DNA from: a bacterium | Lineage (GTDB): Bacteria; Hydrothermota; Hydrothermia; UBA1063 | DNA: 51,131 nt | Direction of reading: 5' to 3' | Assembly (NCBI GenBank): GCA_030019025.1 | Contig: JASEFR010000013.1 | Span: 1 to 51,131 of the forward strand | Part shown: in pieces, positions 1 through 9,139 of the stretch | How the letters are laid out: each line of letters starts with the position of its first letter | How positions within the stretch are numbered: the first letter of the stretch is position 1 | Notes under the pieces: model-generated | What the model saw: only the letters and a program-made list of their open reading frames with translations | The model's database searches: none | What the model was told of the DNA's origin: nothing | Position numbers and translations under genes: made by a program

Positions 1-1
1 C

Positions 2-943
2 CGGGCTTTTCTAAAATGGGTTCTGGACAATATAAAGAGGGTTAACACCAGAGAGTTTTATAAACCTTTGCAAAACCCTGTGCAGACTCTTATGCTAAAA
101 CAGGGAAGTGATAGGGAAATATACATCTTTATTTCTGCTGTTTTAAGAACTTTCGGTATTCCTGCAAAACTCACCGATGATTTAAAGGGTGTTCAATATT
201 ACGTTGACGGATGGAAAGTTTTTACACTGGAAAGAAAAATCCCTAAAAAGCTTGAAAAGGGCAAGGTGGTAGTGGCTTTTTACAGGAACGGCGTTAACGT
301 TACCTCTGATTTCAATTATTATTACAATTATTCAGTTCAATTTTTCAAGGATTATCCCACAGGACTTGATGTTGAGGGTGTTTCTCAGGATACATGCGTG
401 ATCTTTGAACTTGAAGCGGGAAGATATTACCTGATGTATGGTTTTAGAAATGCATGGGGAGATGTGTTTGGTAAAAGTCGGGAGTTTGTGGTGGCTAAAG
501 ATAGTATAACTTCAATCAGGTTTGATGTCTCAATTCCTATAGAGTTAATGAAAGAGGGTGATTTGGTGGTCAGAAAAATTAATCTGGAGAAGTTGAAAGA
601 GGTTTTGGGCGGTTGTGAAGTGGAAAGGGGTAATTTTTTAATTGCGTGGCTTGATCTTACATCTGAGGCTTCCAAGTCTTCGTTGAATTCCGCATTGAGA
701 GACCTTCAAAGCTTTAGTGGGAAATTGATAGTCCTTACGGCAGACACACTTTCAGCTTATTCTTATCTTAAAGAGAATGGGCTTGAGGGTGATGTCGTCA
801 AAATTGATTCAGAAGAACTAAAAAAGGCAGGATTTCGTAAGCAACCTTCCTTTGCTCTGCTTCTTAATGGAAGAACCGCTTTCTTTGTGGAAGGATTGAC
901 GTTGAATCTCGGAGAACTTATCAAGAAATTTACTCCGCGATAA
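2..943 (+). CDS. Transglutaminase-like protein with C-terminal thioredoxin-like domain, 5' end missing
   Basis: The reading frame is open to the left window edge, so this is the 3' part of a longer gene; the first in-frame alternative start (TTG at 68) has no ribosome binding site. 313 residues are visible. The early part, around GIPAKL and a later DGW, looks like the second half of a transglutaminase-like domain (the usual pattern is GIPAR followed by an HxW); the catalytic Cys lies outside the window and the His is not seen, so activity cannot be judged. A middle beta-rich stretch follows. The last ~110 residues alternate beta strand and helix and end with a PSFALLLNG strand-turn and a C-terminal helix, as in thioredoxin-like folds, but without a CxxC pair. 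Its 3' end overlaps the convergent DUF3160 gene by 14 bases. The transglutaminase assignment is by pattern and moderately sure. Confidence 0.6.
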   Translation, partial: RAFLKWVLDNIKRVNTREFYKPLQNPVQTLMLKQGSDREIYIFISAVLRTFGIPAKLTDDLKGVQYYVDGWKVFTLERKIPKKLEKGKVVVAFYRNGVNVTSDFNYYYNYSVQFFKDYPTGLDVEGVSQDTCVIFELEAGRYYLMYGFRNAWGDVFGKSREFVVAKDSITSIRFDVSIPIELMKEGDLVVRKINLEKLKEVLGGCEVERGNFLIAWLDLTSEASKSSLNSALRDLQSFSGKLIVLTADTLSAYSYLKENGLEGDVVKIDSEELKKAGFRKQPSFALLLNGRTAFFVEGLTLNLGELIKKFTPR

Positions 944-2834
944 AAGAAATCCACTTTTCAAAGGGAACAGAGTTTGCTTTTTCCTGCCATTCTTTGTCTG
1001 TCAGTCTATCTTTCATGGGCTGCTTAAACTCGTAGTATGAGAACATGGCTCCTTTAAATATTTTCCCGTCACCTTGAATGTAAAGTTCCAGCGGAAAACC
1101 AACAGCAACTTCCAGGACGAGGCCGGAATTTACATCGGTATGTACATCCGCTATTAAGGGCAATAGAGTATCCTCTTCATTTTGAGTGAATGATGAAGGA
1201 AAAGTGTAAATTCTTTCCAGTATTTCTCCGAAGGAGTAGAGGTATTTGGCTTTGTTTAAAGGCAACTTTTTATTTGCTGTCTGAAGCTCGCAGGCTTCAA
1301 GGATCATTTCTGTTAACTCTTTTAGTTCTTCAATTTTTTCAGATATGGTTTCATTTTTAAAGTCATAAGAAACAAGTTTGTTTTTGAAAGATTCAAGGAA
1401 TCTTATTATCTCACGATAGCTTTGGGGTACAGGTTCTACTATCACATCAGGAAAAACTGGTTCCGGTCTTATGCCTGTAACCCTTGCAGTGTAGCTCTGT
1501 TTTGCATAAAGAATGGTATCATGCCTTAATTCTGCCCAGAAACCTTGTTGCGTAATCAGTAGTTTGTCCCGGTAGGCGGTGACGTTGACCTTGAGGAAAG
1601 GGGGAAAACGGGGAGTTTCGTTTAAGGTTTTAATTATATAAAGCCAGTGCCAGTAAGCATTTTGGTGCCATTCTTCAATTTTTATTGCCTGCGCCCATTT
1701 CTGGAGGCTGTCCAGCATTTTCGTGTAGTTTTTATACTGCCCTTCATTGTAAAAATTAAGTAAAATATCTTTTGCTCTATCGTTGCCAAGAACCGCAAGT
1801 AGATCTAATCCCCTTGGGAAGAGCCTCGGCTTTGAGGCTGTTCCAACCTTTGCATAAACAAGGTTTTGGAATATGTATGAATCTGGTATAAACCTCTGGG
1901 ACATAAATTTGCAAGATAAAAGGATTTCTTCTGGATTGTCTATGTCCCTAAACCAGGTTGAATAAATTGATGGTTTTCTCAGTTTTGACGCTTTTTTCAT
2001 AAAATTTAGAATCTGCGAGTCGTCGGAAAAACCGACGGGAAAGTCTGGGAATTGCTTTTCTATTAAAGGTATTAATTCTACAAAGTTCAGGTCGTCGCTT
2101 TTTCCCACCAGATAAGATGTGATTTCGTAAATCCGCTCGTAGAGTTTCTGGATCTCTGAATCCTCTGATATTGCCTGTGCCATCAAAATGGCACATCTTG
2201 TAAGAAAAATATTGCGATCGAGATTTTCAGTATCAGGGAAAATGTAAAAAGGCATCCTTCCAAGCCACATCATACTTAGGAAGTATCTTTTAAGAGTATC
2301 AGTCCTTGTATAATGCCCTCGGGGAACATACTGGGAGTAGTCTTCAAAAACCTTCAATACTCTTGAAGTGTCAAATCCAGCATGTTCAGAAATCAAATTT
2401 ATTTCTGCTTCAACAACATCTTTGACGTCCTTATCAAGGCTAAATTTCGGGTCAAGAAGTTTTAAAGCAACCTCCACGTAGGCAAGGTTTGTAAGCGAGG
2501 TTTCTTTTATATGCCGATTTTTGACATTTTTCAATTCTCTAAACCTGCTGTCGAGTTTCAGGAGCATTGTTTTTAAATCGGAATAGAATTGTTCTGTTTC
2601 AAGGGTTCTCAGGGTGAAGTCGTAGATAAGGTGGACTCCGTGAAGAAGCGGGTCTATGGTGATGTACATTGGTTCATTTTGGTTTTTGATTTTTTTGTAG
2701 ATTGCGGGAAAGTGGCTTTCGCTACTCTTTATTGCTATAAATCCATTTCTCTTCAGGGCATCTTCCATGTTTATGCGCCCCAACTTTTCACCACCGTTTA
2801 AAGTTAATGCTAAAAGAGTAATGAAGACTAACAT
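930..2834 (-). CDS. DUF3160 family secreted protein
   Basis: 634 residues if translation starts at the ATG whose complement is 2832-2834. That start gives a clean signal peptide (MLVFITLLALTLNGG). The longest frame would begin at a GTG at 2909, abutting the divergent gene and putting 25 polar residues before the signal sequence, so I prefer 2834. After the signal come a segment with ITIDPLLHGVHLIYD and LRTLETEQF, which matches the start of the DUF3160 domain (members have a similar DxLLHxxHLIFD stretch), and a long mostly helical body, then a beta-rich end with ADVHTD and EVAVGFPLELYIQ, also typical of the family. Function of DUF3160 is unknown; members are exported proteins of thermophilic and FCB-type bacteria. 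A TATAAT-like box sits about 15 bases before the chosen start, and no Shine-Dalgarno is evident. Confidence 0.75.
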   Translation of the reverse strand: MLVFITLLALTLNGGEKLGRINMEDALKRNGFIAIKSSESHFPAIYKKIKNQNEPMYITIDPLLHGVHLIYDFTLRTLETEQFYSDLKTMLLKLDSRFRELKNVKNRHIKETSLTNLAYVEVALKLLDPKFSLDKDVKDVVEAEINLISEHAGFDTSRVLKVFEDYSQYVPRGHYTRTDTLKRYFLSMMWLGRMPFYIFPDTENLDRNIFLTRCAILMAQAISEDSEIQKLYERIYEITSYLVGKSDDLNFVELIPLIEKQFPDFPVGFSDDSQILNFMKKASKLRKPSIYSTWFRDIDNPEEILLSCKFMSQRFIPDSYIFQNLVYAKVGTASKPRLFPRGLDLLAVLGNDRAKDILLNFYNEGQYKNYTKMLDSLQKWAQAIKIEEWHQNAYWHWLYIIKTLNETPRFPPFLKVNVTAYRDKLLITQQGFWAELRHDTILYAKQSYTARVTGIRPEPVFPDVIVEPVPQSYREIIRFLESFKNKLVSYDFKNETISEKIEELKELTEMILEACELQTANKKLPLNKAKYLYSFGEILERIYTFPSSFTQNEEDTLLPLIADVHTDVNSGLVLEVAVGFPLELYIQGDGKIFKGAMFSYYEFKQPMKDRLTDKEWQEKANSVPFEKWISFIAE

Positions 2835-2909
2835 AGTGAGTAAATTATAATGCTGTTTTTTCGTTAGATTGTTTTTGCTAATGCATGTTGATTGCTTTAA
2901 TATTTCCAC

Positions 2910-4943
2910 ATGCCACTTGCATTTCTTCTATTTTCTTATGTCTTCAGTTCTCAATATCTTACCAATTTCAACAATGCCTTTTCCTCGGTAAAAGCTTCGG
3001 ATACGATATTTGTTGCCACCGTAGGTGGTGTGGTAAGTTTTGCACCATCGACGATTTCCCACTCTGATAGTTTTTTTAGTTTTTCTTACAGGGTATTCAC
3101 CACTGCCAATGGTTTGAGAAGTAACTATGTGCTGGATGTAGATGAAGATAGTGAAGGAAATTTGTGGGTTGTTGTGAGGGATGCTGGAATACAGGTTAAA
3201 AGAAAAGCCTCAGATATTTTTGAAGCCTATGATTTGCCAATAATCACATTACGCAAGGCCAAAATAATTAAATATTTCGATGAAGACTATTTTTTACTTG
3301 GTACAGATTACGGGTTGTTTGTTTTAAAAACCGGTGGGAACCTTAATCCAGAGGACGATAGGGTTTACCCACCCCTGGTTATACGTGACTCAGTTAAATT
3401 TATTGAAAAAGGTAAGGATTTTGCTTACATTGTAACACCAACAAATATTTACGGCTGGACACCCGACAGCACTTTCCGGATTGATGTTCCTTTAAATTAC
3501 GGAGGGTTTGGAATAGCGAAAGAGTTGGATGATGGTATTCTATATTCTACGGGATCTAAGCTCGTGTTTGCTTCTGCTGAAACAACTTTAATTTTTGATG
3601 CAGGTTCTGTATATACTGCTGTTAAAGATGATAACAAGGTATATCTTGGAAGCAACTGGGGAACCTTTTTGTTTGAAAATCGAAGTTTGAGAAAAATTTT
3701 AAATTATCCGTCCGCTTGCATTATTCCCTTGGGTGATTCAGGAATCATCTTTACCTTTTTCACATCTAATCGTGAGTTTTCTTACTATGGGCCTCCATGG
3801 AGGTATTTTGACGGAAGTAGAGTTTATTCTTTCGGTAGCCCCACATTGTTCAATCTTGTTACATCACTTAAATTTAAGGACGGCATTATAGCGGCGGGCA
3901 TCCTTGCCTGGACTTCGGATTCCATTTCTCTACCTTCAAAACTTTTAATTTTTGATGGCCAGGAATTTCACTATGGTGAGGGATTAAAAGGTATTGATCA
4001 TGCGGTAAGAAGCATAGATATTGATGATTCTGGTAAAATTTGGGTTGGGTTATATTCGACAAACAGCCCGGGAATTTATGTTTTTGATAGGTCCGGTCGT
4101 CTTCAACATATTGTAAATGAGTTACCAACGAGGATTATATCCCATATTTCCATTGCAAAGGATACTCTCGTAGCTCTCTGGCAGGATGGAATATACAGGA
4201 TTCACAAATATGGTTCATTCTTTATAGCAGAGGAAGTATTTAAAGTAAATTATCCATTCTTTGTCGAGCAGACAGGGGATGACCGCTACCTTATAGGGAC
4301 TGAAAATGAAGGACTTATAATTATAGATACTTCGGGAAATTTGGTTTTGAGGCTTAATCCTTCGGATTTGAATTCTTCTCTGGTGAGTGTTGTAAAGAGC
4401 AGAGGCGAGAAGATGTACATTGGGACAAGCGGTGGACTGCTGGTTTATAGTGGCAGAGACGTAAAAAGGATTTCAACTGGTTATGTGAGAGATATTGAAT
4501 TTTACAAAAATTTCGTGGTTGCGCTAACGGATTCAGCGATTCAATTGGTTTACAACGACTCTTTGGTTTACTCCTTTACCAGTTTAAATTCTCCATTTAC
4601 TCCTATTAATGAGCAGTATTACCGCGTCAGGGATGTGATGGAGATAATGGATGACGGAACTTTTGTAGTTGGAGGGCAGGAGGGCATTATGCTGATGAAA
4701 CCTCTCTTTCCTTATCTTAAAAGAGAGTCTTTTCGGGTTTTTCCGAATCCCGCGAAGGTTGGCGAGAGAATTTACGTGGATGCGCCCGAAGAACCAAAAG
4801 TATACGACCTCTCAATGAGAAGATTGCCATACCGAGCTAAATTGGATGGTGACTTGTATTTCTTCGACACCTATGGATGGGCAAGAGGAATTTATATAAT
4901 TGTCTCTGGTGACAATGAACCTGTTAAGATTCTCTTGAAGTAA
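2910..4943 (+). CDS. Secreted beta-propeller protein with T9SS-type C-terminal sorting domain
   Basis: 677 residues. The N-terminus is a short signal peptide (MPLAFLLFSYVFSS). The body is a run of ~45-residue repeats with the pattern of two-component-regulator-type propeller blades: TANGLRSNYVLDVDED, then SEGNLWVVV, ISHISIAKDTL, DIDDSGKIWVGLY and IGTSGGLLVYS. These are the blades seen in reggie/ligand-binding periplasmic sensors, but here no histidine kinase or DNA-binding domain follows. The last ~75 residues carry FPNPAKVGE, a YDLS..R strand and a closing GIYIIVS...VKILLK, the layout of the Por secretion (T9SS type A) sorting tail. So it is probably exported to or across the outer membrane. 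No ribosome binding site is seen before the ATG; the start abuts the divergent DUF3160 region. Substrate or partner unknown. Confidence 0.7.
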   Translation: MPLAFLLFSYVFSSQYLTNFNNAFSSVKASDTIFVATVGGVVSFAPSTISHSDSFFSFSYRVFTTANGLRSNYVLDVDEDSEGNLWVVVRDAGIQVKRKASDIFEAYDLPIITLRKAKIIKYFDEDYFLLGTDYGLFVLKTGGNLNPEDDRVYPPLVIRDSVKFIEKGKDFAYIVTPTNIYGWTPDSTFRIDVPLNYGGFGIAKELDDGILYSTGSKLVFASAETTLIFDAGSVYTAVKDDNKVYLGSNWGTFLFENRSLRKILNYPSACIIPLGDSGIIFTFFTSNREFSYYGPPWRYFDGSRVYSFGSPTLFNLVTSLKFKDGIIAAGILAWTSDSISLPSKLLIFDGQEFHYGEGLKGIDHAVRSIDIDDSGKIWVGLYSTNSPGIYVFDRSGRLQHIVNELPTRIISHISIAKDTLVALWQDGIYRIHKYGSFFIAEEVFKVNYPFFVEQTGDDRYLIGTENEGLIIIDTSGNLVLRLNPSDLNSSLVSVVKSRGEKMYIGTSGGLLVYSGRDVKRISTGYVRDIEFYKNFVVALTDSAIQLVYNDSLVYSFTSLNSPFTPINEQYYRVRDVMEIMDDGTFVVGGQEGIMLMKPLFPYLKRESFRVFPNPAKVGERIYVDAPEEPKVYDLSMRRLPYRAKLDGDLYFFDTYGWARGIYIIVSGDNEPVKILLK

Positions 4944-4959
4944 TTTTATTATCTCTTTG

Positions 4960-4988
4960 TTGAGTGTACGCGGCGAGGAATTTATAAT
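4960..4988 (+). promoter_or_regulatory. Sigma-70-type promoter for ppdK
   Basis: TTGAGT at 4960-4965 and TATAAT at 4983-4988 are separated by 17 bases, an optimal housekeeping spacing. The start codon of ppdK is 22 bases past the -10 box, with AAAGGAGG between. Confidence 0.65.
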
Positions 4989-5009
4989 TTAAAACAAAGG
5001 AGGTTTTCA

Positions 5010-7658
5010 ATGGCGAAAAAATATGTTTACTTTTTTGGAGGCGGAAAAGCTGAAGGCAACAAAGACATGAAGAATTTGCTTGGGGGTAAAGGTGCCAACC
5101 TCCATGAGATGACTAATATTGGCATTCCAGTCCCACCGGGTTTTACGATTACAACGGAAGCTTGTGTATATTACTTCAAAAATGGAACTTTTCCTCCGGG
5201 TCTTGAAGAGGAGGTTAGAGAAAATCTGAAGAAATTGGAGAATTTGACAGGAAAGATCTTTGGTTCTGTTGATAATCCGCTGCTTGTTTCAGTAAGGTCT
5301 GGTGCTCGTACATCAATGCCAGGCATGATGGACACCATTTTGAACCTTGGTCTAAATGACCAATCGGTTCAGGGGCTTGCAAAAAAGACCAACGATGAGC
5401 GATTTGCTTATGACTCTTATCGTAGATTTATTCAGATGTTCTCAGACGTTGTTCTTGGTGTTGATAGGAACCTTTTTGAAGAAAGACTAAGAGCCAAGAA
5501 GGCAGAAGTAGGTGTTAAGGAAGATTTCGAAGTTCCGACAAAAGAATTAAAGGAACTCGTCGAGGAATATAAGGACATAGTCAAAAAAGTTACGGGAAAG
5601 CCCTTTCCCCAAGACCCGGTAGAGCAGCTGTGGCTCGCAATTGAAGCAGTTTTTAAATCTTGGAACAATAAGAGGGCCATTGAATACAGAAGGCTTCATA
5701 GGATCCCCGATGAATGGGGAACCGCATGTAATGTTCAGACAATGGTATTTGGGAACATGGGATTTGATTGTGCAACCGGCGTAGCCTTTACAAGGGACCC
5801 ATCTACGGGTGAGAAGACGGTTTACGGCGAGTATCTTCCTAATGCTCAGGGTGAAGATGTTGTCGCTGGAATAAGAACTCCAAAGAAACTGCAGTTGCTT
5901 GCTAAGGACATGCCTCAAGCATATAAAGAATTACTTGAGATTTTTGACAGACTCGAGAAACACTACAGGGACATGATGGATATCGAGTTCACTATTGAGA
6001 AAGGAAAAGTTTACATACTTCAGACCAGGGTTGGGAAAAGAAGTGCTCGTGCGGAGGTAAAGATTGCTGTTGATATGGTAAAAGAAGGATTGATAACTAA
6101 AGAAGAAGCAGTTTTAAGAGTTGATCCAAGGAGGATTGAGCAACTATTACACCCGATGATTGACCCGAAGGCAGAGAAGGTCGTGCTTACAAAAGGCCTT
6201 CCTGCTTCACCTGGGGCTGCATGGGGTAAGGTAATATTTGATTCTGATGAAGCTGCTGACCTCTCGGAGGCTGGAGAACCTGTCATTCTTGTGAGAGATG
6301 AAACCTCCCCTGATGATATTCGCGGGATGGCAAGATCGAGGGGTATTCTTACTGCAAGAGGGGGAATGACATCCCATGCGGCTGTCGTTGCACGGGGTAT
6401 CGGAAAGCCCTGTGTGGTTGGTGCCGAGGAGATTGAAGTTGACTACGAAAATAACCTCTTCAGAGTAAGAGATGTTGTAGTTAAGAAAGGAGATATAATT
6501 ACCATTGATGGCTCGACGGGTGAAGTCTTGCTTGGCAAAGTGCCAACGGTAGATCCTGAACTTTTTGAGGAATTTAACGAGCTCCTCAGATGGGCTGATG
6601 AAATCAGATGGATTGGTGTTCGTGCTAATGCGGATACTCCTGCGGATGCAGAAAGAGCCAGGAAATTTGGGGCTGAGGGTATAGGACTTTGCAGAACGGA
6701 GCACATGTTCTTTGAGGGTGAAAGAATTTATGCCATGCAAGAAATGATACTGGCGAAGACTAAGGAAGAAAGAGAAAGAGCACTGGCAAAATTACTACCG
6801 ATGCAAAGAGAAGACTTTAAAGGAATCTTTAAGGCTATGGATGGTTTCCCAGTGACGATTCGCTTGTTGGATCCACCTCTTCACGAGTTCGTTCCAAAAA
6901 CAAAAGAGCAGATGGAGGAGCTTTCAAGGAAAACGGGAATATCTGTGGAAGAGATTGCTGCAAAGTCTGAGGCTCTCCGAGAAGCTAATCCTATGCTTGG
7001 TCACAGAGGTTGTCGTCTTGGCATCGTTTATCCAGAGATAACGGAGATGCAGGCAAGGGCAATTTTTGAGGCTGCATGCGAATGTATAAAGGAAGGGGTA
7101 AAGGCCATTCCTGAGATAATGGTCCCTATTGTGTCGCTAAAAGATGAGCTGGATAACCAGAAGGCAATTATTGATAGAGTTGCCGCCGAAGTGATGAAAG
7201 AAAAGGGTATTGAGGTAGAGTATACTGTAGGAACAATGATTGAATTGCCCAGAGCCTGTGTAACTGCAGATAAGATTGCTCAGACTGCCGAGTTTTTCTC
7301 TTTCGGTACAAATGACTTGACCCAAACTACCTTTGGCTTTTCCAGGGATGATGTCGGGAAATTTGTACCTAAATACATAGAACTTGGCATTTTGAAGGAT
7401 GATCCTTTCCAGGTACTTGATCAGGAAGGAGTAGGTGCTCTTGTTAAAATTGGCATTGAAAAGGGTAGATCCACAAGACCGAATCTCAAGGTTGGTATTT
7501 GCGGTGAACATGGTGGTGAGCCGTCCTCGGTGGAGTTCTGCCACAGAGTTGGTATGGATTACGTCTCCTGTTCGCCCTTCCGTGTTCCAATTGCCAGACT
7601 CGCAGCTGCTCAAGCTGTTGTAAAGGAAAAAATGAAAAGGCAGAGGTTACCACATTAA
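5010..7658 (+). CDS. ppdK: Pyruvate, phosphate dikinase
   Basis: Interconverts pyruvate, ATP and phosphate with phosphoenolpyruvate, AMP and pyrophosphate; cytoplasmic, working in glycolysis or gluconeogenesis in many anaerobes. 882 residues, the usual length. Domains in order: ATP-grasp nucleotide-binding domain (N-terminal ~350 residues, with GGKGANLHEM and RSGARTSMPGMMDTILNLG), the phosphohistidine swivelling domain (GGMTSHAAVVARG, catalytic His456) and the PEP/pyruvate TIM barrel (GLCRTEHMF, LRLxDPP-like IRLLDPPLHEF, GTMIELPRA, FGTNDLTQ) with the catalytic Cys831 in GICGEHGG. Both catalytic positions fall within a residue of those in the Clostridium symbiosum enzyme (His455, Cys831). Starts at an ATG with AAAGGAGG upstream and its own promoter. 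Followed directly by tRNA-Thr, with no terminator in between. Identification is very secure. Confidence 0.97.
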   Translation: MAKKYVYFFGGGKAEGNKDMKNLLGGKGANLHEMTNIGIPVPPGFTITTEACVYYFKNGTFPPGLEEEVRENLKKLENLTGKIFGSVDNPLLVSVRSGARTSMPGMMDTILNLGLNDQSVQGLAKKTNDERFAYDSYRRFIQMFSDVVLGVDRNLFEERLRAKKAEVGVKEDFEVPTKELKELVEEYKDIVKKVTGKPFPQDPVEQLWLAIEAVFKSWNNKRAIEYRRLHRIPDEWGTACNVQTMVFGNMGFDCATGVAFTRDPSTGEKTVYGEYLPNAQGEDVVAGIRTPKKLQLLAKDMPQAYKELLEIFDRLEKHYRDMMDIEFTIEKGKVYILQTRVGKRSARAEVKIAVDMVKEGLITKEEAVLRVDPRRIEQLLHPMIDPKAEKVVLTKGLPASPGAAWGKVIFDSDEAADLSEAGEPVILVRDETSPDDIRGMARSRGILTARGGMTSHAAVVARGIGKPCVVGAEEIEVDYENNLFRVRDVVVKKGDIITIDGSTGEVLLGKVPTVDPELFEEFNELLRWADEIRWIGVRANADTPADAERARKFGAEGIGLCRTEHMFFEGERIYAMQEMILAKTKEERERALAKLLPMQREDFKGIFKAMDGFPVTIRLLDPPLHEFVPKTKEQMEELSRKTGISVEEIAAKSEALREANPMLGHRGCRLGIVYPEITEMQARAIFEAACECIKEGVKAIPEIMVPIVSLKDELDNQKAIIDRVAAEVMKEKGIEVEYTVGTMIELPRACVTADKIAQTAEFFSFGTNDLTQTTFGFSRDDVGKFVPKYIELGILKDDPFQVLDQEGVGALVKIGIEKGRSTRPNLKVGICGEHGGEPSSVEFCHRVGMDYVSCSPFRVPIARLAAAQAVVKEKMKRQRLPH

Positions 7659-7671
7659 TAAGACTGAAAAA

Positions 7672-7744
7672 GCTGGCGTAGCTCAATCGGCAGAGCAGCG
7701 CATTCGTAATGCGCAGGTTGGCGGTTCGAGTCCGCCCGCCAGCT
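7672..7744 (+). tRNA. tRNA-Thr (anticodon CGU)
   Basis: Full cloverleaf: acceptor stem GCTGGCG/CGCCAGC (7672-7678 with 7737-7743), D arm GCTC...GAGC, anticodon stem GCGCA/TGCGC with loop TTCGTAA (anticodon CGT, decoding ACG), T arm GGCGG TTCGAGT CCGCC. Position 7744 (T) is the discriminator; CCA is not encoded. It lies 13 bases after ppdK and ends 12 bases before the phosphohexomutase start, so it is likely cut from a longer ppdK transcript. Confidence 0.95.
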
Positions 7745-7756
7745 TTTTTATTAATT

Positions 7757-9088
7757 ATGGAAAATAGAGCACTATTTTCGGTATCAGGCCTTCGAGGTAT
7801 AGTTGGGGAAGGCTTGACTATACCGCTTGTTGTCAAGTACACTTCAGCTTTTGCACGGCATAACGGCGGTAAATTGTATTTTGTGGCTCAAGACACAAGA
7901 CCACATAGCGTTGCAATAAAATTAGCAGTAATTTCAACCTTGCTTTCTCTTGGCAAGGAAGTTATAGACCTTGGAGTGGTACCTACCCCCACTCTTCTCT
8001 TTGCAATCCGAGAAAGAAAAGCAGATGGTGGGGTAATGATTACCGCCAGCCATAACCCTATTGAGTGGAATGCATTGAAGTTTGCCAACGGAAATGGCCT
8101 TTTTATCTCAAATGAAGATGTTGTGAAAGTTGAAAAATTGGCTCAGGAAGAACCTACCTGGTCAAGATTTGATGGATTCAAGCCACTAAGGCAGAATGTT
8201 AACACTATTAAAGACCATATAGAGAAGATCTTGGCAAGTCCATTTATTAACGCGCCTCTTATAAGAAAGAGAAAGTTTAAAGTTGTGTGTGATTGCATAA
8301 ACGGTGCTGCTTATAACGCTATACCTACACTACTTGAAGAACTCGGTGCCGAGGTTTTTGGTATCAATTGTGATGATTCAGGAGAATTTACAAGGAATCC
8401 TGAACCCAAAAAGGAGCATTTAATGGAGCTCGAGAATCTACTCTTCGAAAAAGATGCTGATGTGGCCTTTGCCACAGACCCTGATGGTGACAGACTTCTT
8501 GTAGGATTCAGAGACATAGGATTGCTTTCCGAAGAATACACTGTTCCCCTTTGTGCTTACTATATTTTGGGCAAGAAAAAAGGCGATGTTGTTGTCAACC
8601 TCTCTACGTCTATGATAGTGGAACACGTTGCTGAAAATTATAAAGTGAAAGTTTTTCGCACCGCCGTTGGCGAAGCCAATGTAGTAAAGATGATGATTGA
8701 AAAAGGCGCAATTATTGGGGGAGAAGGTAATGGAGGAGTTATTTTTCCTGCGATAAACGCCTGTAGGGATTCTTTAACCGGTATTGCGATAATCCTTTCC
8801 CTAATGGCTGAAGAGAACATATACCCTATTTATTCTTCAATTCCGAAGTTTTTCATGATGAAGAAACAGGTAAAGTATTATTCGGAATTACCCGTGGAAA
8901 AGCTTGAAAAGGCTTTTAAGAGGTTTAATGTGGACCTTACCGATGGGGTTTATCTAAGAAAAAAGGATGCATGGATTCATATTAGAAAATCGAACACCGA
9001 GCCAGTTGTAAGAATTTACGCAGAGTCTCCTTCAGAGGAGGAAACTCTTTCCTTGATTGCCAAGGCAGAAGAGGTACTTTCTGCGTAA
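7757..9088 (+). CDS. glmM: Phosphohexomutase (phosphoglucosamine/phosphomannomutase family)
   Basis: Alpha-D-phosphohexomutase moving phosphate between C1 and C6 of hexose phosphates; the GlmM reaction makes glucosamine-1-phosphate for peptidoglycan and LPS. 443 residues from the ATG at 7757; the longer frame beginning at 7709 would lie inside the tRNA and is not credible. Motifs in order: SGLRGIVGEG at the N-terminus, the phosphoserine loop TASHNP, the Mg-binding DPDGDRL, the sugar-binding GEGNGGVIFP, and the phosphate loop RKSNTEPVVRIY. The sugar loop GEGNGG is the form common in archaeal and thermophile phosphoglucosamine/phosphomannomutases rather than the GEQSGH of typical bacterial GlmM, so the exact sugar is open and the gene symbol is a family-level call. 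No Shine-Dalgarno sequence; probably co-transcribed with ppdK and the tRNA. Confidence 0.85.
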   Translation: MENRALFSVSGLRGIVGEGLTIPLVVKYTSAFARHNGGKLYFVAQDTRPHSVAIKLAVISTLLSLGKEVIDLGVVPTPTLLFAIRERKADGGVMITASHNPIEWNALKFANGNGLFISNEDVVKVEKLAQEEPTWSRFDGFKPLRQNVNTIKDHIEKILASPFINAPLIRKRKFKVVCDCINGAAYNAIPTLLEELGAEVFGINCDDSGEFTRNPEPKKEHLMELENLLFEKDADVAFATDPDGDRLLVGFRDIGLLSEEYTVPLCAYYILGKKKGDVVVNLSTSMIVEHVAENYKVKVFRTAVGEANVVKMMIEKGAIIGGEGNGGVIFPAINACRDSLTGIAIILSLMAEENIYPIYSSIPKFFMMKKQVKYYSELPVEKLEKAFKRFNVDLTDGVYLRKKDAWIHIRKSNTEPVVRIYAESPSEEETLSLIAKAEEVLSA

Positions 9089-9139
9089 TTTTGCCATTTT
9101 CTTGAATATTCGAAGACTCAATTGTAAAATTTTTACGGT

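Noticed and set aside
2910-4943. Two-component sensor (hybrid propeller histidine kinase)
   Set aside because: Propeller blades are similar, but no kinase, receiver or DNA-binding domain follows; the C-terminus is a sorting tail instead.
5547-7613. Long antisense reading frames inside ppdK and other genes
   Set aside because: They mirror strongly coding sense frames, lack ribosome sites and have no recognisable domains.
7709-7756. Upstream extension of the phosphohexomutase gene to a start inside the tRNA
   Set aside because: The first 16 codons would be encoded by the T arm and acceptor stem of tRNA-Thr; the family's N-terminus begins at the ATG at 7757.
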